Origin: Amphiura filiformis
Lineage: Eukaryota > Echinodermata > Ophiuroidea > Amphilepidida > Amphiuridae
Reading direction: 5' to 3'
DNA length: 64,000 nucleotides
NCBI RefSeq assembly: GCF_039555335.1
Contig: NC_092635.1
Coordinates: 68,174,058-68,238,057, forward strand
Shown: positions 51,787 to 62,705 of the stretch, piece after piece
How positions within the stretch are numbered: position 1 is the stretch's first letter
Layout: the number at the start of each line of letters is the position of its first letter
Program-made: the position numbers and the translations under genes
Notes under the pieces: model-generated
Seen by the model: the letters and a program-made list of their open reading frames with translations, nothing else
Told to the model about the DNA's origin: nothing
Database searches by the model: none

Positions 51787-52205
51787 TATAATGAAAGACA
51801 AGAGATAAAAAGAATTTCTTGTGTCTGATGTCACTATCAATTTACGATCCTTGATTGGTTTACACGGGTTAATCAGCTCGTAAAAGGAAGACCGATCTAT
51901 CTGGTGCTGATCAGAGAAAAGGAATAGCAGAAAATGGCGAAAAATTACGTACTTTTACAAGGCAAAAAGCAACTTTTCTAGGATTTGTTGACATGGTGCC
52001 TTCGCAAAAGAAAGTTTCCTACTATAAAAACCTAACTTTTGAGATGGTTTGTGTTTGAAGGTGCAAAATTAACAATAAGGCGCCCGGTTATACCGCTGCG
52101 TTCAGCAAGTCATCATCACGACACTTGTAAACAAACCATGCTCGAGTTTGATTAACAGATAATGTCAGATGCGATCAATTCTTTTTATCCCTGTCTTTCA
52201 TTATA
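51787..52205. mobile_element. TATAATGAAAGACA-ended element carrying a protein-like fragment
   Basis: The ends TATAATGAAAGACAAGAGAT and TCCCTGTCTTTCATTATA pair, with AAAAAGAATT inside both. The interior (about 51950-52075, plus strand) reads RTFTRQKATFLGFVDMVPSQ-KKVSYYKNLTFEMVC then a stop, similar to the fragment at 40317 but broken. Confidence 0.65.
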
Positions 52206-52426
52206 CCCAGCACACGGTCATCAAAAGCATTAATATCCCCCAAGTTTGCAATATTTTGCAAGAATCACATGATTCCAAACAAGCAAATAATAGACCATTT
52301 TGGCCAAATCCTGAAAACCTATGCAACTGAAATTAAGAAATATAGGGTGTCTGAGGCAGTAAAAATATAAACAATGTGCGAAGCGTAGCCGACCCCATTA
52401 TTGAAACATTTTTATTGCCCAGGACA

Positions 52427-52667
52427 TCAGTGGCGTAGCTAGGAGTTTAGCCAAATTGTCCACATGACCACATTAGGCAGTTCCATTTGAATTTCATACA
52501 CCTTCTTAAGATAGATTCAACCTGTTTCTTCCAATCTTCCACAGATTGAGGGTGAGATTCAGAGAGTTGATAATTTGTTAAATTCATTTGAAATTCATAC
52601 ACCCTCTGTGGAAGATACTTCTCACATCTTACACAGGGGGGAGTGTGGATTTTAAATGGAATAGCCC
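52427..52667. mobile_element. hAT-like left end abutting a partial family B MITE
   Basis: CAGTGGCGTAGCTAGGAG resembles the end at 8435. From about 52464, CACATTAGGCAGTTCCATTT through GATTTTAAATGGAATAGCCC is the right two thirds of a family B element. Confidence 0.7.
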
Positions 52668-53695
52668 CATGTCCGCAACTTCTGCAAAGGATTCTGGGAT
52701 AAAAACCGATATAAACCGAAAATGTCATTGAGAAGCAACAGGTGCTGGCCAGCATGTTGCTTGTGGAAAGTTTATGGTTTAGCAGGGAGTAGGGATATTA
52801 TTGGGAGATGTCTCTTCAGTTCAGAATGCATCCCCTTATAGCCTATATACCTGCATCTGCCTGCCATTTTGCCTAATTGGTATGCTGGAAGTGGAAACCC
52901 TTTCATGTTTGCAAATTGGCATGCTACATTATCATACTATGCATACTACATCCAGGTGTGCGATATATAGACCATGCCATGTAGGCTCTTGTTGATGTGC
53001 TCATTTAAAGGGTTATGTGGGACCTTTCAACCACCATATTATTACTGTGTGAGTTCTACAGCATCAAATTTGATTCTTACAAATCTATTTCCCCATCTCA
53101 TAACATGAAAAGGGGATATCCCAATCTTCACCATATTTAAACCCCTGCAAAACAAAATGTTCTTAAAATTACAGGATGGTAAATTTCTTTACCCTAAAAT
53201 GAAATTCTCTAATAGAGCATTTAAGGGAGCAGGATATAAAAGGTGAAGCCTCTTGAAAGTTCCAATGCAGCTCCTTCAATTATAGGTTGTTCAAAATATT
53301 TCTGGCCATCAAGGAACATACCCATTACATATAACAGCCATGATAGCGTGGACAGCGTAAGATGCCGTCTACTTGATAATGCCGTCAAGGAGCATGATCT
53401 ATCAGTTGTGCAAAGGTTCCAGCTGCGATTTATGTGCCTGTTGCTGCAGTCAGTACAAATGACCATATGGGATGTGCCGCAAACATGGGTAGCATATTTG
53501 GCCATTAGGTATAAGACCATGTTCTGCAGCTAAACAGCAGAGAAAAGAAACCAAACCAATCTAAATTTGGCCCAAAGTGGCAAATTTGGCCCAAAGTGGC
53601 AAAAAAAAAAGTGGTAAGAAAATGCAATAAAAAGGAAATCCTGTGTAGATCATAGCTTTAAAAAAAAAAATTCACAATGTGAATTATTAATCCTA
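52668..53695. other. Mostly unassigned; fragment of the ~600-bp repeat at 53450-53525
   Basis: GTCAGTACAAATGACCATAT matches 43268. No coding signal was seen. Confidence 0.45.
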
Positions 53696-54054
53696 AAAAC
53701 ATTTCTATGCTATCTACTGAAGATAGCAAATGTAATGACAGCGTTTTGGAAATTTTGAAACACAATGTTCAACATTCTACATGACCATGTTGTAAGTAAA
53801 CCAGCTTATTCACAAGCAAATTGTAAAAGTAATAGCTCTTCAATACTATCTACTGAAGATAGCAAATGTAATGACAGCATTTTTAAAAACTTTGAAATGT
53901 TCAACATTCTACAAGACCATGTTCTAAGTAAACCAGCTTAAATTCACAATGCAAACCTAATAACTCTTCAGTACTATATCTACTGAAGATAACAAATGTG
54001 AACTACATCTTTGAAACACAACTTATGTTCCAAGTTAAACCAGATTATCCATAA

Positions 54055-54568
54055 CAGTCCGGTCCGATTGCCTGATCAGGAAGTACTGCCGAATCAGGCA
54101 GTATGTTGCCGAGTCAGGCAGTATGGTATCCCACAATGCAATGCTCTATTTCAAATAGAGCATCTTTTAATATACCGTTATTTCTTGGTTTAGAGTAAAG
54201 AAGTAGGTAAAATATATAAAATTATCAATGAATGTACAATTAGTAGTAATTTTTCATCAATTTTAGTTAAAATAAAGTTAATTTGCATATTTTTAAATCA
54301 AATTTTTAAAAACCCGTTAGAAATTGTTTTGTTATTTAAATTCTTTTTCTCCCGGTGGAATTTTTTTTCGCCCGGTGAAAAATTGTCAACTTACATGTAG
54401 CTCATGTGTGTCAAAGTAAAATTTCCCCGATCTTTTATAAAATCACCATGAACAATTTAGTCCTTAGTCTGTCGAATTCGGAAGGGTTACCAAAGCCTGT
54501 GTTGCCTAACTCGGCAACATGCTGCCTGATTCGGCAGTACTTCCTGATCAGGCAGTCGGATCGGACTG
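54055..54568. mobile_element. TIR element with about 66-bp arms
   Basis: CAGTCCGGTCCGATTGCCTG pairs with CAGGCAGTCGGATCGGACTG. The arms continue through TCAGGAAGTACTGCCGAATC. CATAA flanks both sides. The CAG/CTG ends are hAT-like, but only 5 bp of duplication match. Confidence 0.8.
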
Positions 54569-54832
54569 CATAATGACACATAATGACTAACAACACTTCC
54601 GTGCTATCTACTGAAGATAGCAAATGGTATTTGTCAACACTACATCTAAACTATCTACAATGAGGGCTATGATATCTTGTATTTTAATGTTAACTTCAGG
54701 AAATAGCAAACGTGAGGAACAGTATTTTGAAGTTTATGCTAGTTTCTGAAGACAGCAAATCTGTTGATTGCCATTGTACTTGCAATATGCTATCTTCTGA
54801 AGATAGCAAATATGCTATCTTCTGAAGATAGC

Positions 54833-55125
54833 ATATGTGTACATCCATATCCAAACGATGCACTTGTCGGCTGCTACATGTGTCTCATTTCACATAATAG
54901 CTAGGAACAAATACCAGACTCATCTCAAGTGGAGGTCACTTCAAATCATCGCAAAGTCACATGGTTTGGGAATTAGAATATTACTAAGTTAACCATGTGA
55001 CTTTGGGATGATTTGAAGTGATTTCTGCTTGAGATAAGTCTGATATTTGTTCCTAGCTATTATATGAAATGAGACACATGTAGCAGCCGACAAGTGCATC
55101 GTTTTGATATGGATGTACACATATG
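54833..55125. mobile_element. Near-perfect 290-bp fold-back
   Basis: CACTTGTCGGCTGCTACATG pairs with CATGTAGCAGCCGACAAGTG. Pairing covers GTACATCCATATC and AGTCACATGG through to a short loop near 54980. Confidence 0.88.
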
Positions 55126-55344
55126 TGATGAACAGTATTTTGAAGTTTATCCCAGTTTCGGAAGACAGCAAATTTGATGATTGTCCTTGTACTTAATAAT
55201 ATTAATATATGCTATCTTCTGAAGATAGCAACTATGAGGTACAGTATTTTGTTGTTTACCCCAGTTTCGGAAGACAACAAATTTGATGATCGTCATTGTA
55301 CTTATTAATATGCTCTGAAGATAGCATATGTGAGGAACAGTATT

Positions 55345-55610
55345 TTGCAATATGTGACATGATCAAAGGAAATGAGTCGGATGTCGCTAATATCAATTTT
55401 GAGATATTGGCAAGAAAGTGTTCAAATTCTTTTGTTTTATATTGTTTTCAGCGATTGATAAATAGATGTAACTTCGCAAAGAAAAGTTGTATCAACACAG
55501 GAATTTCAGTTTCTGAAAACTATAAATGTCCTCTTTTGAAACATATGTAAAACTCATTTTGACCCAGGGTCGACATGAAACTCATTCCCCTTGATCATGT
55601 CACATATTAT
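55345..55610. mobile_element. TIR element (AATATGTGACATGATCAA)
   Basis: AATATGTGACATGATCAA and GGAAATGAGT pair with ACTCATTCCCCTTGATCATG and TCACATATT. The interior is non-coding. Confidence 0.75.
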
Positions 55611-55626
55611 TATGCAAATTTAATTT

Positions 55627-55807
55627 AATACTGGAACTAAAATTTGCACCTCACTTTCCTATGCTGTGTCCAATACCACTGGACTTCATCAGGCATCTGA
55701 TTGATATCACACTATCTGCCATCATCACTCAGATGCCTGATGAAGTCTGATGGTATCGGACTCGATGTTGCAAAATGAGTTGCACATTTTTGTCCCAGTA
55801 TTAGATT
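55627..55807. mobile_element. Short fold-back related to 20617
   Basis: ACTTCATCAGGCATCTGA pairs with TCAGATGCCTGATGAAGT. AATACTGGAACTAAAATTTG pairs imperfectly with AAATTTTGTCCCAGTATT-type sequence. It shares the central motif of the longer element. Confidence 0.75.
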
Positions 55808-55962
55808 AATTTACAAACAAACTACTGGATGAATAATCTACACCAAAATATTATTTTGCTATGCTATATTCCAAATTAAATTAAATGAGCGATATGCACT
55901 GTAAAATAGATTTGTCTGACATGCTATGTACTAAGATGATTGGCATTTTATAGCATCATAAT

Positions 55963-56736
55963 CAGGCCGCGACAAATTTTATTTTTTAGCTTGCCCGATC
56001 GGGCAGGCAATATCCAAAAATTGGTTGCCCGAAATTGCCCGAAATTAACCAATATTCCCGGCAACAATTGTCGACAAAGTCACATACCGTACTCATCATG
56101 CAGTGCAGTGCATAGTACCGTAAGTGTGCCGAATTTGGCAGTTTCATTCTTACGGAAATCCAATACTTTTCTCAGTTAAGTTGATAAACAAATGAGTATT
56201 CATGAAATGCATAAAAAATGAACATTTCATTCAATTATTTCACTGTTTGTTTCTTACATGTGGAAAATAATGTATTTTATGTGAAATTTTGTCAGTAAAG
56301 TCACGGCGATTTACGTATTTCGCCATTACCACTAGTACATCTCAATCTCAATCATATGCAAATACATGGCCAGCTGACGTCATTGACGTCATGATATTTG
56401 CACGAAACAGGTTCTATAATTGGCCAAACTTCCAATACGCCACGTAACGGCATGATGTTCATTTATACATGTATATGTCTGCAAGTCTGGTGTGGGATAC
56501 GAGTGCCTAGCGAAATTTGAGTTCCATTTCAAGAAGTTTTCTACTTTGTTTTGACGTTTTTTTACTTCTGTGAACACGCCAAGTTGGACAGAAATACTCC
56601 ATTTTAAATCATCATTCAAGCTTTAATTGGTTTAAATTTAGACTTGCCCGATCGGGCACAGCTCTTCAGAGTTTTAATTGCCCGACAAAAAATGTGATTG
56701 CCCCGGGCTATCGGATAGGCGATTTGTCGCAGCCTG
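55963..56736. mobile_element. hAT-like element, 774 bp, 8-bp TSD
   Basis: The ends CAGGCCGCGACAAATTTTA and CGATTTGTCGCAGCCTG are flanked by the perfect duplication ATCATAAT (55955-55962, 56737-56744). Subterminal GCCCGATCGGGCA occurs at both ends. No transposase frame. It contains an octamer ATGCAAAT (56356) and two TGACGTCA sites (56375, 56384). Confidence 0.92.
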
Positions 56737-56744
56737 ATCATAAT

Positions 56745-57345
56745 ACTCAAAGCCAAATTAAATTATCCACAAATTTAATGCTTTCATGCTCTCAACAAAA
56801 GATTCAAAATTAGATAAACTACCTCCATTTTCAAGTTACATTGTATGATTTGTATTGACAAGGTTCTCCTGTAACACATGACGTGATAACAACTTAACAC
56901 ATTGTTTTGTCTTCTATTGAATACAAATCAAATTGTCCAGAGGCAAAAACATACATCACATCAACATTGATAAGTTATAAACACAGACAGCTCATCGCTT
57001 ATTTGTGTACATAACTATGTACGCTCAATTCAATATTCTCTATGGTGGCCATAGGCCTATTCAGTGCTGTCAGTGCTGTCAGTTTCTGCAATATTGGGCT
57101 ACTTCCGCTGTAGTTTATTTGATGTGTTTTCCCTTTATGCAAAACCAAAAACCAAAACAAGTTTATTTTTTGTAGGCAGGACACATGTTGTTTTTTGGAG
57201 CAATTGTAACGCAATTGTTGGTTAAAACTTGAACCAGAATTTTGTGGTTCTCCTGTTGCTCGGTTCTCGATGCAAAGCGTCGGCCGCAATGCCTCCACCT
57301 TGACATGCATCATTTCAACTTGAAGCTAAAGTCACATCACTATGT
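56745..57345. other. No feature recognised
   Basis: No repeat or exon was identified. Confidence 0.5.
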
Positions 57346-57377
57346 CTTACCAGTTCCAAGAAATTGGAACTGGTAAG
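57346..57377. repeat. Perfect short hairpin
   Basis: CTTACCAGTTCCAA-gaaa-TTGGAACTGGTAAG: a 14-bp stem with a 4-base loop. Its role is unknown. Confidence 0.85.
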
Positions 57378-58099
57378 TTAAAATTTATGCAAATTACCAT
57401 ATTACAACCAAAAATCTAATAGAATTTGGAGACCGCTAATTGCCACCCCTCTTGTCCCTCTTTCATCTGCAACTCTCCACCAACATGTCTACAATTTCAA
57501 TGTTATACTATTCCGGATGGTTTATACAAGTATGATGACTTCTGTGCTGAAAATAAGAAAAAAAAAACACCCAAATGTTTTCTTTTGGGTGTTTTTGTGG
57601 AATCGATGGGCAAACTGTGGGCTGATTTACCATGCCTTGGTGCTTAAAAGATTTGGCAACACTGTCATATCAAGCTGTTTCCGCGAGCTACGATTTGGAC
57701 ACATCCGATTTGATTTTCTAATATAAATTTATAAATGTAGAAAAGCATAAGATGAAATCTGAGTGGTATCAAATTTTAACGTAGAATCGGACAGATTCAT
57801 ATTTAATGCATGAGTTCTTGCCAATACTCATAATATGGTAATATAAAAGGGGGAAACCCCTAAAATAGATGGTTATGGAAGATTGATAAGTGTACGGCCA
57901 CTTGTATACAAGTGTGTACACATGCTTCAGAAGTCTCTTTCATCCATGCTATTACAGTCATATCATTTCAAGATGTTATAACACTATTCCAGGTTTTTTT
58001 TTTATTCTTTAAAGCAAATTTCATCACAAATATGCCACTGTCTAATTTCTGATAAGAAAAATGATATACCTGAAGATATAAATAAGAGCATAAATGTTA
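57378..58099. other. Unassigned; hairpin at 57557-57595
   Basis: AAAAACACCCAAA and TTTGGGTGTTTTT pair around TGTTTTCTT. Nothing else was recognised. Confidence 0.5.
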
Positions 58100-58203
58100 A
58101 TTAACTCTTTCTCTACCATATCCTGGGTGCCTCCCTGAAAGTAAGAGTGGATGGGTAGGAGAAAGGGTGCTTCGCAAAGCCACTCAGGAATGGTAAGGGT
58201 TAA
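58100..58203. mobile_element. Small TTAA-ended fold-back
   Basis: TTAACTCTTTCTCTACCAT and ATGGTAAGGGTTAA pair, as do CCTGGGTG and CACTCAGG. About 104 bp. Confidence 0.55.
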
Positions 58204-58968
58204 TAATCCACACAGATAATTGTGTGTTATTCTGCGAGGCTCACTGCCAAACTACATATTGTGTTTTTATTCAATGATATTAAAATCTCCATTTTGATAT
58301 GGATTAATAATACCTATTTACACATAATTATTTGTATTGCACATATTTTAATATTTAATGGGATTGCAATAACGTATTAATCATACACCGATAAATCGTT
58401 TTCGATTAAAATCTGTTTACAACAACCAAATAATACAATAAAAGAAATGTATTATATACATTTTATTTAAGTTGACGAAGGTCTCTAGCTCGCAAATTTA
58501 CATTGACAGGTATGCTGTATCTATCAATAAATATTTGGCACATCTTGGATGAAGATTTATAATTTTGCGAGCATTTTTACTATTAAATAATCAGCGCTTG
58601 TAAACATTTGAATGTAACAGAGAGTTGGATACACATTAAGCCCCTATACTGTTGGTAAATACCTCCCAGTAATACCCCGGTAAATTGCAATGTTATACAT
58701 CATTAATGTGCAGTGAAGGTTACTTTATTGCGTAGCATCTCCTCCGTAATGATATGTGTGTTTTACGTCTACCCGCATTAAATGTTTCAAGTTACTACAT
58801 GATACGATAAATTAAAACTAAACATACCCACAAAGCATTCCAATTATGGCGTGTGTTTTTTGTCTGAAACATTAAAGTTTCATATTCTGCTGAATTCATG
58901 CGGCATACATGACACCTTGTTTAGGTGGTACCATTTCAACATGGACAAACGGAATGCGATCAAGCAAA
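58204..58968. other. No feature recognised
   Basis: AT-rich, unassigned. Confidence 0.5.
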
Positions 58969-59104
58969 ATCGGCTATTCCAGTTGAAATCCATACACCCC
59001 CTATGGAAGAATGGACTATTCCAGTTGAAATCCATATACCCCCTATGGAAGAATAGGCTATTCCAGTTGAAATCCATATACCCCCTATGATAGAAGACAT
59101 GACC
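58969..59104. repeat. Tandem triplication of the family A MITE left end
   Basis: CTATTCCAGTTGAAATCCAT-A(C/T)ACCCCCTATGGAAGAAT occurs at about 58972, 59010 and 59048. The third copy continues into GAAGACATGACCTT. Period about 38 bp. Confidence 0.88.
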
Positions 59105-59164
59105 TTGGTTTTTTGTTATCAGAAGGAAAGAAGATATGAAAAAGGAGAGAAGATAATCAAAGGA

Positions 59165-59260
59165 GTCACTTGGTACTCTGCTGGGATTCAAACCATAAAC
59201 CCCTCGCATGCCAAGCACAACATGACCGACCGGTAGCTACAGGGGCTTCGCTGGCCCGGC
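59165..59260 (-). repeat. tRNA-like sequence (SINE head)
   Basis: Minus strand CCTGTAGCTACCGGTCGGTC (A-box position) and GGTTTGAATCCCAGC (B box) about 40 bases apart. No cloverleaf. Confidence 0.45.
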
Positions 59261-59383
59261 TAGTGATTCTGTGGGCATTTATGAATAACGCTGATACATC
59301 ATCTATAGCATCATGTGGGATGCATGCATGTGCAGTGGTTTTCTTAGTGAAATTTAGTTCATTATAGTGTGGTTAGGGTTAAT

Positions 59384-59515
59384 CTTGATTTCAAATGGAG
59401 TCACCAATTCAGGTAGCCCCATTTAAAATTCACACTCCCTGTGTGTGGGGGTGTGTGTGTGGAAGATTTAGGTAGTGTCTTCTATAAGGTGTATGGATTT
59501 CAGATGGAATTGCCT
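59384..59515. mobile_element. Right half of a family A MITE
   Basis: TTTCAAATGGAGTCACC and the arm GAAGATTTAGGTAGTGTCTT lead to ATTTCAGATGGAATTGCC. A GTGTGTGTG insertion lies inside. With the triplicated left end at 58969 it may be one element split by about 280 bp containing the tRNA-like segment. Confidence 0.75.
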
Positions 59516-59666
59516 AATTGAATTTGACGTCGACCATGCTGCACTGTGAATTGTCTTCATAATAATTTGTGTAAATAAATAAATTTCACACAGAAATTGC
59601 CTAAAATGTTTCAATTTCCCATGCTTGCATTTCTTTGAAACCAAATCAACAACACACAGTAGTTTA

Positions 59667-59872
59667 CAGTGGCGGCGCCAGGAATTTTTTTCCGGAGGGG
59701 CATTGAGGGGGCAAAGTGCATTTTGGGGGGGCAAAATCAACAAATGTTGGGCAAAATTACTGCAAAAAGGTGAAATGTTCAGTAATTTGGGTTTTTACTG
59801 GGGGGGCAACAGGGGAAAGAGTTATGACTGGGGCATTTGCCCCTCATGCCCCCCCCGGTGGCGCCACCATTG
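59667..59872. mobile_element. hAT-like element (CAGTGGCGGCGCC), copy with 8-bp TSD
   Basis: The ends CAGTGGCGGCGCCAGG and GGTGGCGCCACCATTG; 206 bp. GTAGTTTA is duplicated at 59659-59666 and 59873-59880. The interior has GGGGGGGCAAAATCAACAAA and TTTTTACTGGGGGGGCAACA. Confidence 0.92.
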
Positions 59873-59880
59873 GTAGTTTA

Positions 59881-61100
59881 GCAGACTTATTGTTCATCAC
59901 AGGAAAGAAACATGCACACTTTAAACAAAAGCAACATAGACCTATCAAATTAACGAAGATTGAAAAGAATAAGACAATAATTCTCCTGATGATTCTCTTA
60001 AAAATACGATTGCAAGAATCAAAATTGATATTCTTAAAAACTAAATTAAATATTGCATTCTGTAAATAGTCACTTACAAGAAATCGGTTGAATTCCTCTT
60101 AATTTTCACCACATGAGTTGACGAGGGTGAGGAAACTGAGCCCAGATCAATTTTTGCAGCATTCAAATAATTTTTCTCTGATCATATCACACATGTGTCC
60201 TATGTCTATATAATATCCATTAACTCTCCAGAGTGAATTCAATTTGATTGTGTACCTACTTGGAATACGAAGTGCCCTTTTTAGCGATATTAGTTTTTTG
60301 AAATATTACAAATGTGTCATATATATATGTATGTATATATAGATAGATACATAAGCACATATATTTTGAATTTATGGTTACATTATAGAGACTGATATAT
60401 GAGTTCCAAAGGTCTTGGTATGAAAATGTCCCGAGAAAATGTGCAATAATCTCCAGTTTCCTCTCCCCCCAGTTGTGTGGGAGTGCGTATGTGTTTGCCG
60501 GCAAACGAGGACACACACAAGATTTTTCACCCTAAACTGCCTCCAACCGAGGACAGTCCTCAGTCTCGAACTGCTGCAATAGACCTCAAATGCCGACCAT
60601 GCGTGTAAAAACTACAGTCAGCAGTTGATGGATAAAATTCCATTTCGTATCATACACAAAAAAAATCTGCCATTTTAGTCAACGGTTAGGCGATGAAAAC
60701 ACGAAACACACGTCCACGGTTACATAGCAATACACACTGTCCTCGGTTGGCGACAGGGGTGCGTGTAGGGGGGTACATGTAGGGGTGCATCCGTGTTTGC
60801 CTACAAATGAGGACACGAGGACACACACAAGACATTTCACATTTAAACCGTGGACCTACCTGCAAACAAGCACCATCCTCCATTCGCGGGGGTCTGCAGT
60901 AGGTCGCAATTGCATGCCATATGCATTTTAGAGATATAGCCGCTCTCTTTGTGCATTTTGATAGCAATGCACAAGGATCGCAATTGCTGGTGCAAGTAGT
61001 GATGTGTAATGTGTGGGGTGTAATTGTGCAAAATTTCACAGGTTTTAGAAACTTGGAACAACCATGATTGTTTTCAAAAGCATGTCTTAGCCATAAGTAT
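59881..61100. other. Unassigned; diverged direct repeat near 60490 and 60795
   Basis: GAGGACACACACAAGA(T/C)TTTCAC-like blocks after GTGTTTGCC occur about 300 bp apart. A TATATATGTATGTATATATA microsatellite is at 60318-60350. No coding signal. Confidence 0.5.
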
Positions 61101-61105
61101 ATTAA

Positions 61106-61456
61106 GGTGGTACTACACCCCTGGCCAATTTTGTGCCTATTTTTGCATTTTTCTCAAAAAATTATAGCGCATTGGTGACAAATAAGATATGTATATTATA
61201 GGGCAAGGACTACAACTACTGCACTGAAAATTTTATTTCAGCACAGACAACAGTTGTGGAGTTACAGTCAAAAATGAGGGAAAACCAATATTTGATCAAT
61301 AAATCAATAACTACTTGTCTTGAGTCACTGAATTTCAGTGTAGTAAAATGGATTCCTTGCCCCTATAATATACATAACTTTTGTTACCAGTGTTTTATTA
61401 GTTTTTGAGAAAAATGCAAAAATAGTCACAAATTTATCAAGGGGTGTAGTACCACC
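61106..61456. mobile_element. TTAA-flanked GGTACTACACC MITE, copy 2
   Basis: The ends GGTGGTACTACACCCC and GGGGTGTAGTACCACC are flanked by TTAA (61102-61105, 61457-61460). It shares ACTACTTGTCTTGAGTCACT-type and ATTCCTTGCCCCTA blocks with the copy at 35658. Confidence 0.92.
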
Positions 61457-61849
61457 TTAAGGGAGTGCAATCGCAATCACAATTGACTCTTCAAAGTTTA
61501 GAAGTCAACAAGAAAATGTCAGCATATGGGTTATGCAATGTTTACAAACCTAACAATAGAGCAGTATAAATTGAATTTAAAAACTATCATTAGCAAAATG
61601 ATGGGAATCTGTACATGTGGCCTACTTATTTTAGCTCGTGTCATTAGATTTGTGTCATATGTAGGTAGGATGCTACAGGAGCTGTGTTCACATTGTCAGA
61701 CGTACGCCCGGCAGAACTGGGTTAGCGCAAGTTGCTAGGAGTAGCGGTAGGCACTGCCAGGAGTAGTGGCAGTGTGAACGATGGTCAGCATAAGTTCCGC
61801 CAGGTGTATGTCTGATGATTTAATCCTGACAAAAGTCAGGAGTAGCGAG
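61457..61849. other. No feature recognised
   Basis: No repeat or exon was identified. Confidence 0.5.
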
Positions 61850-62008
61850 CTGGGTATAATCCATACAACCCCTATGTAAGACATGACCTTAATCTTCTAC
61901 ACAGGGAGTGTGAATTTCAAATGGAGTTATCTGAATGGGGACCGCCATGTGAAATTAAAATTGTGTCTTCCATACGGAGGTGTATGGATTTCAACTGGAA
62001 CAGCCAGA
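61850..62008. mobile_element. Family A palindromic MITE, left end lost
   Basis: ATAATCCATACAACCCC, arm AAGACATGACCTTAATCTTC, then AATTAAAATTGTGTCTTCCA and TTTCAACTGGAACAGCC. Confidence 0.8.
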
Positions 62009-62009
62009 T

Positions 62010-62164
62010 ATCGACTGCTCAGTGCCAGATGTGGGTAAGTGCAATAGCTGCCATGTGTAGCTGCCATATGTGGGTGAGTACAATAAACTGTGTGTAACTT
62101 GCAAAATGTTCACAGTGCAGCTATTGCACTTACCCACTTCTGGAAATGAGCAGTCGATATCTGG
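62010..62164. mobile_element. ATATCGACTGCTCAGTGCC palindromic MITE, copy 2
   Basis: GATATCGACTGCTCAGTGCC pairs with GGAAATGAGCAGTCGATATC. GTGGGTAAGTGCAATAGCTG pairs with CAGCTATTGCACTTACCCAC. Confidence 0.88.
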
Positions 62165-62500
62165 AATTTAAAGCCAGAAAATGTTAGCTTAAATACACAA
62201 TTACCAGCTCTTTGTATCTGTTCAGAAAAGGAAGTTGTGAGCGACCAAAGTTGGTAAAAATTACCAATGACATTCGCAAGAGCCAATGAGCGGGTCGGGT
62301 CCGGGTTAAACTTCAAGGGGCCATTGCTCCACTTTGTGGGGGCGATGGCCAGTGGCCGCCCTAATATTTAAGAAAGTACTTTAAAGCCCATTTTTGACCA
62401 TTTTCATCAAATGTTGCCCTCGCTGAAAGTTGCCTTGTCCAGCCTTTGCCCCCTGGCTTCACTACTTTTTGGAATAATCAACAATAAAAAGTAAACCAGT

Positions 62501-62697
62501 CAGTGGTGGTGCCACGGGGAGGGGGGAATGCCCCCAGTCAGAACTCTTGCCCCCCTGTTGTCGCAGTAAAAACCCAAAATTAAGAAAATTTCCACTTTTT
62601 GCGGCAATTTTGCTCAAAAATTTGTTGATTTCCCCCCCCCCTGAAATTCACTTTGCCCCCCCTAATACCCCCCAAAAAATTCCTGGCGCTGCCACTG
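62501..62697. mobile_element. hAT-like element (CAGTGGTGGTGCCAC), copy with 8-bp TSD
   Basis: The ends CAGTGGTGGTGCCAC and CTGGCGCTGCCACTG; 197 bp. AAACCAGT is duplicated at 62493-62500 and 62698-62705. It is the same family as 59667, in opposite orientation. Confidence 0.92.
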
Positions 62698-62705
62698 AAA
62701 CCAGT

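Larger units (their letters stand above)
53700..55330. repeat. Cluster of GCTATCTTCTGAAGATAGC palindromes
   Basis: The palindrome or its TACTGAAGATAGCAAATG variant occurs near 53712, 53848, 53979, 54605, 54790, 54813, 55209 and 55314. It is embedded in related text (ACAGTATTTTGAAGTTTAT, CCAGTTTCGGAAGACAGCAA) and interrupted by the elements at 54055 and 54833. Confidence 0.75.

Noticed and set aside
56999..57313. 104-codon minus-strand open frame
   Set aside because: No recognisable domain, no repeat family and no splice or start support. Length is within chance for this composition.
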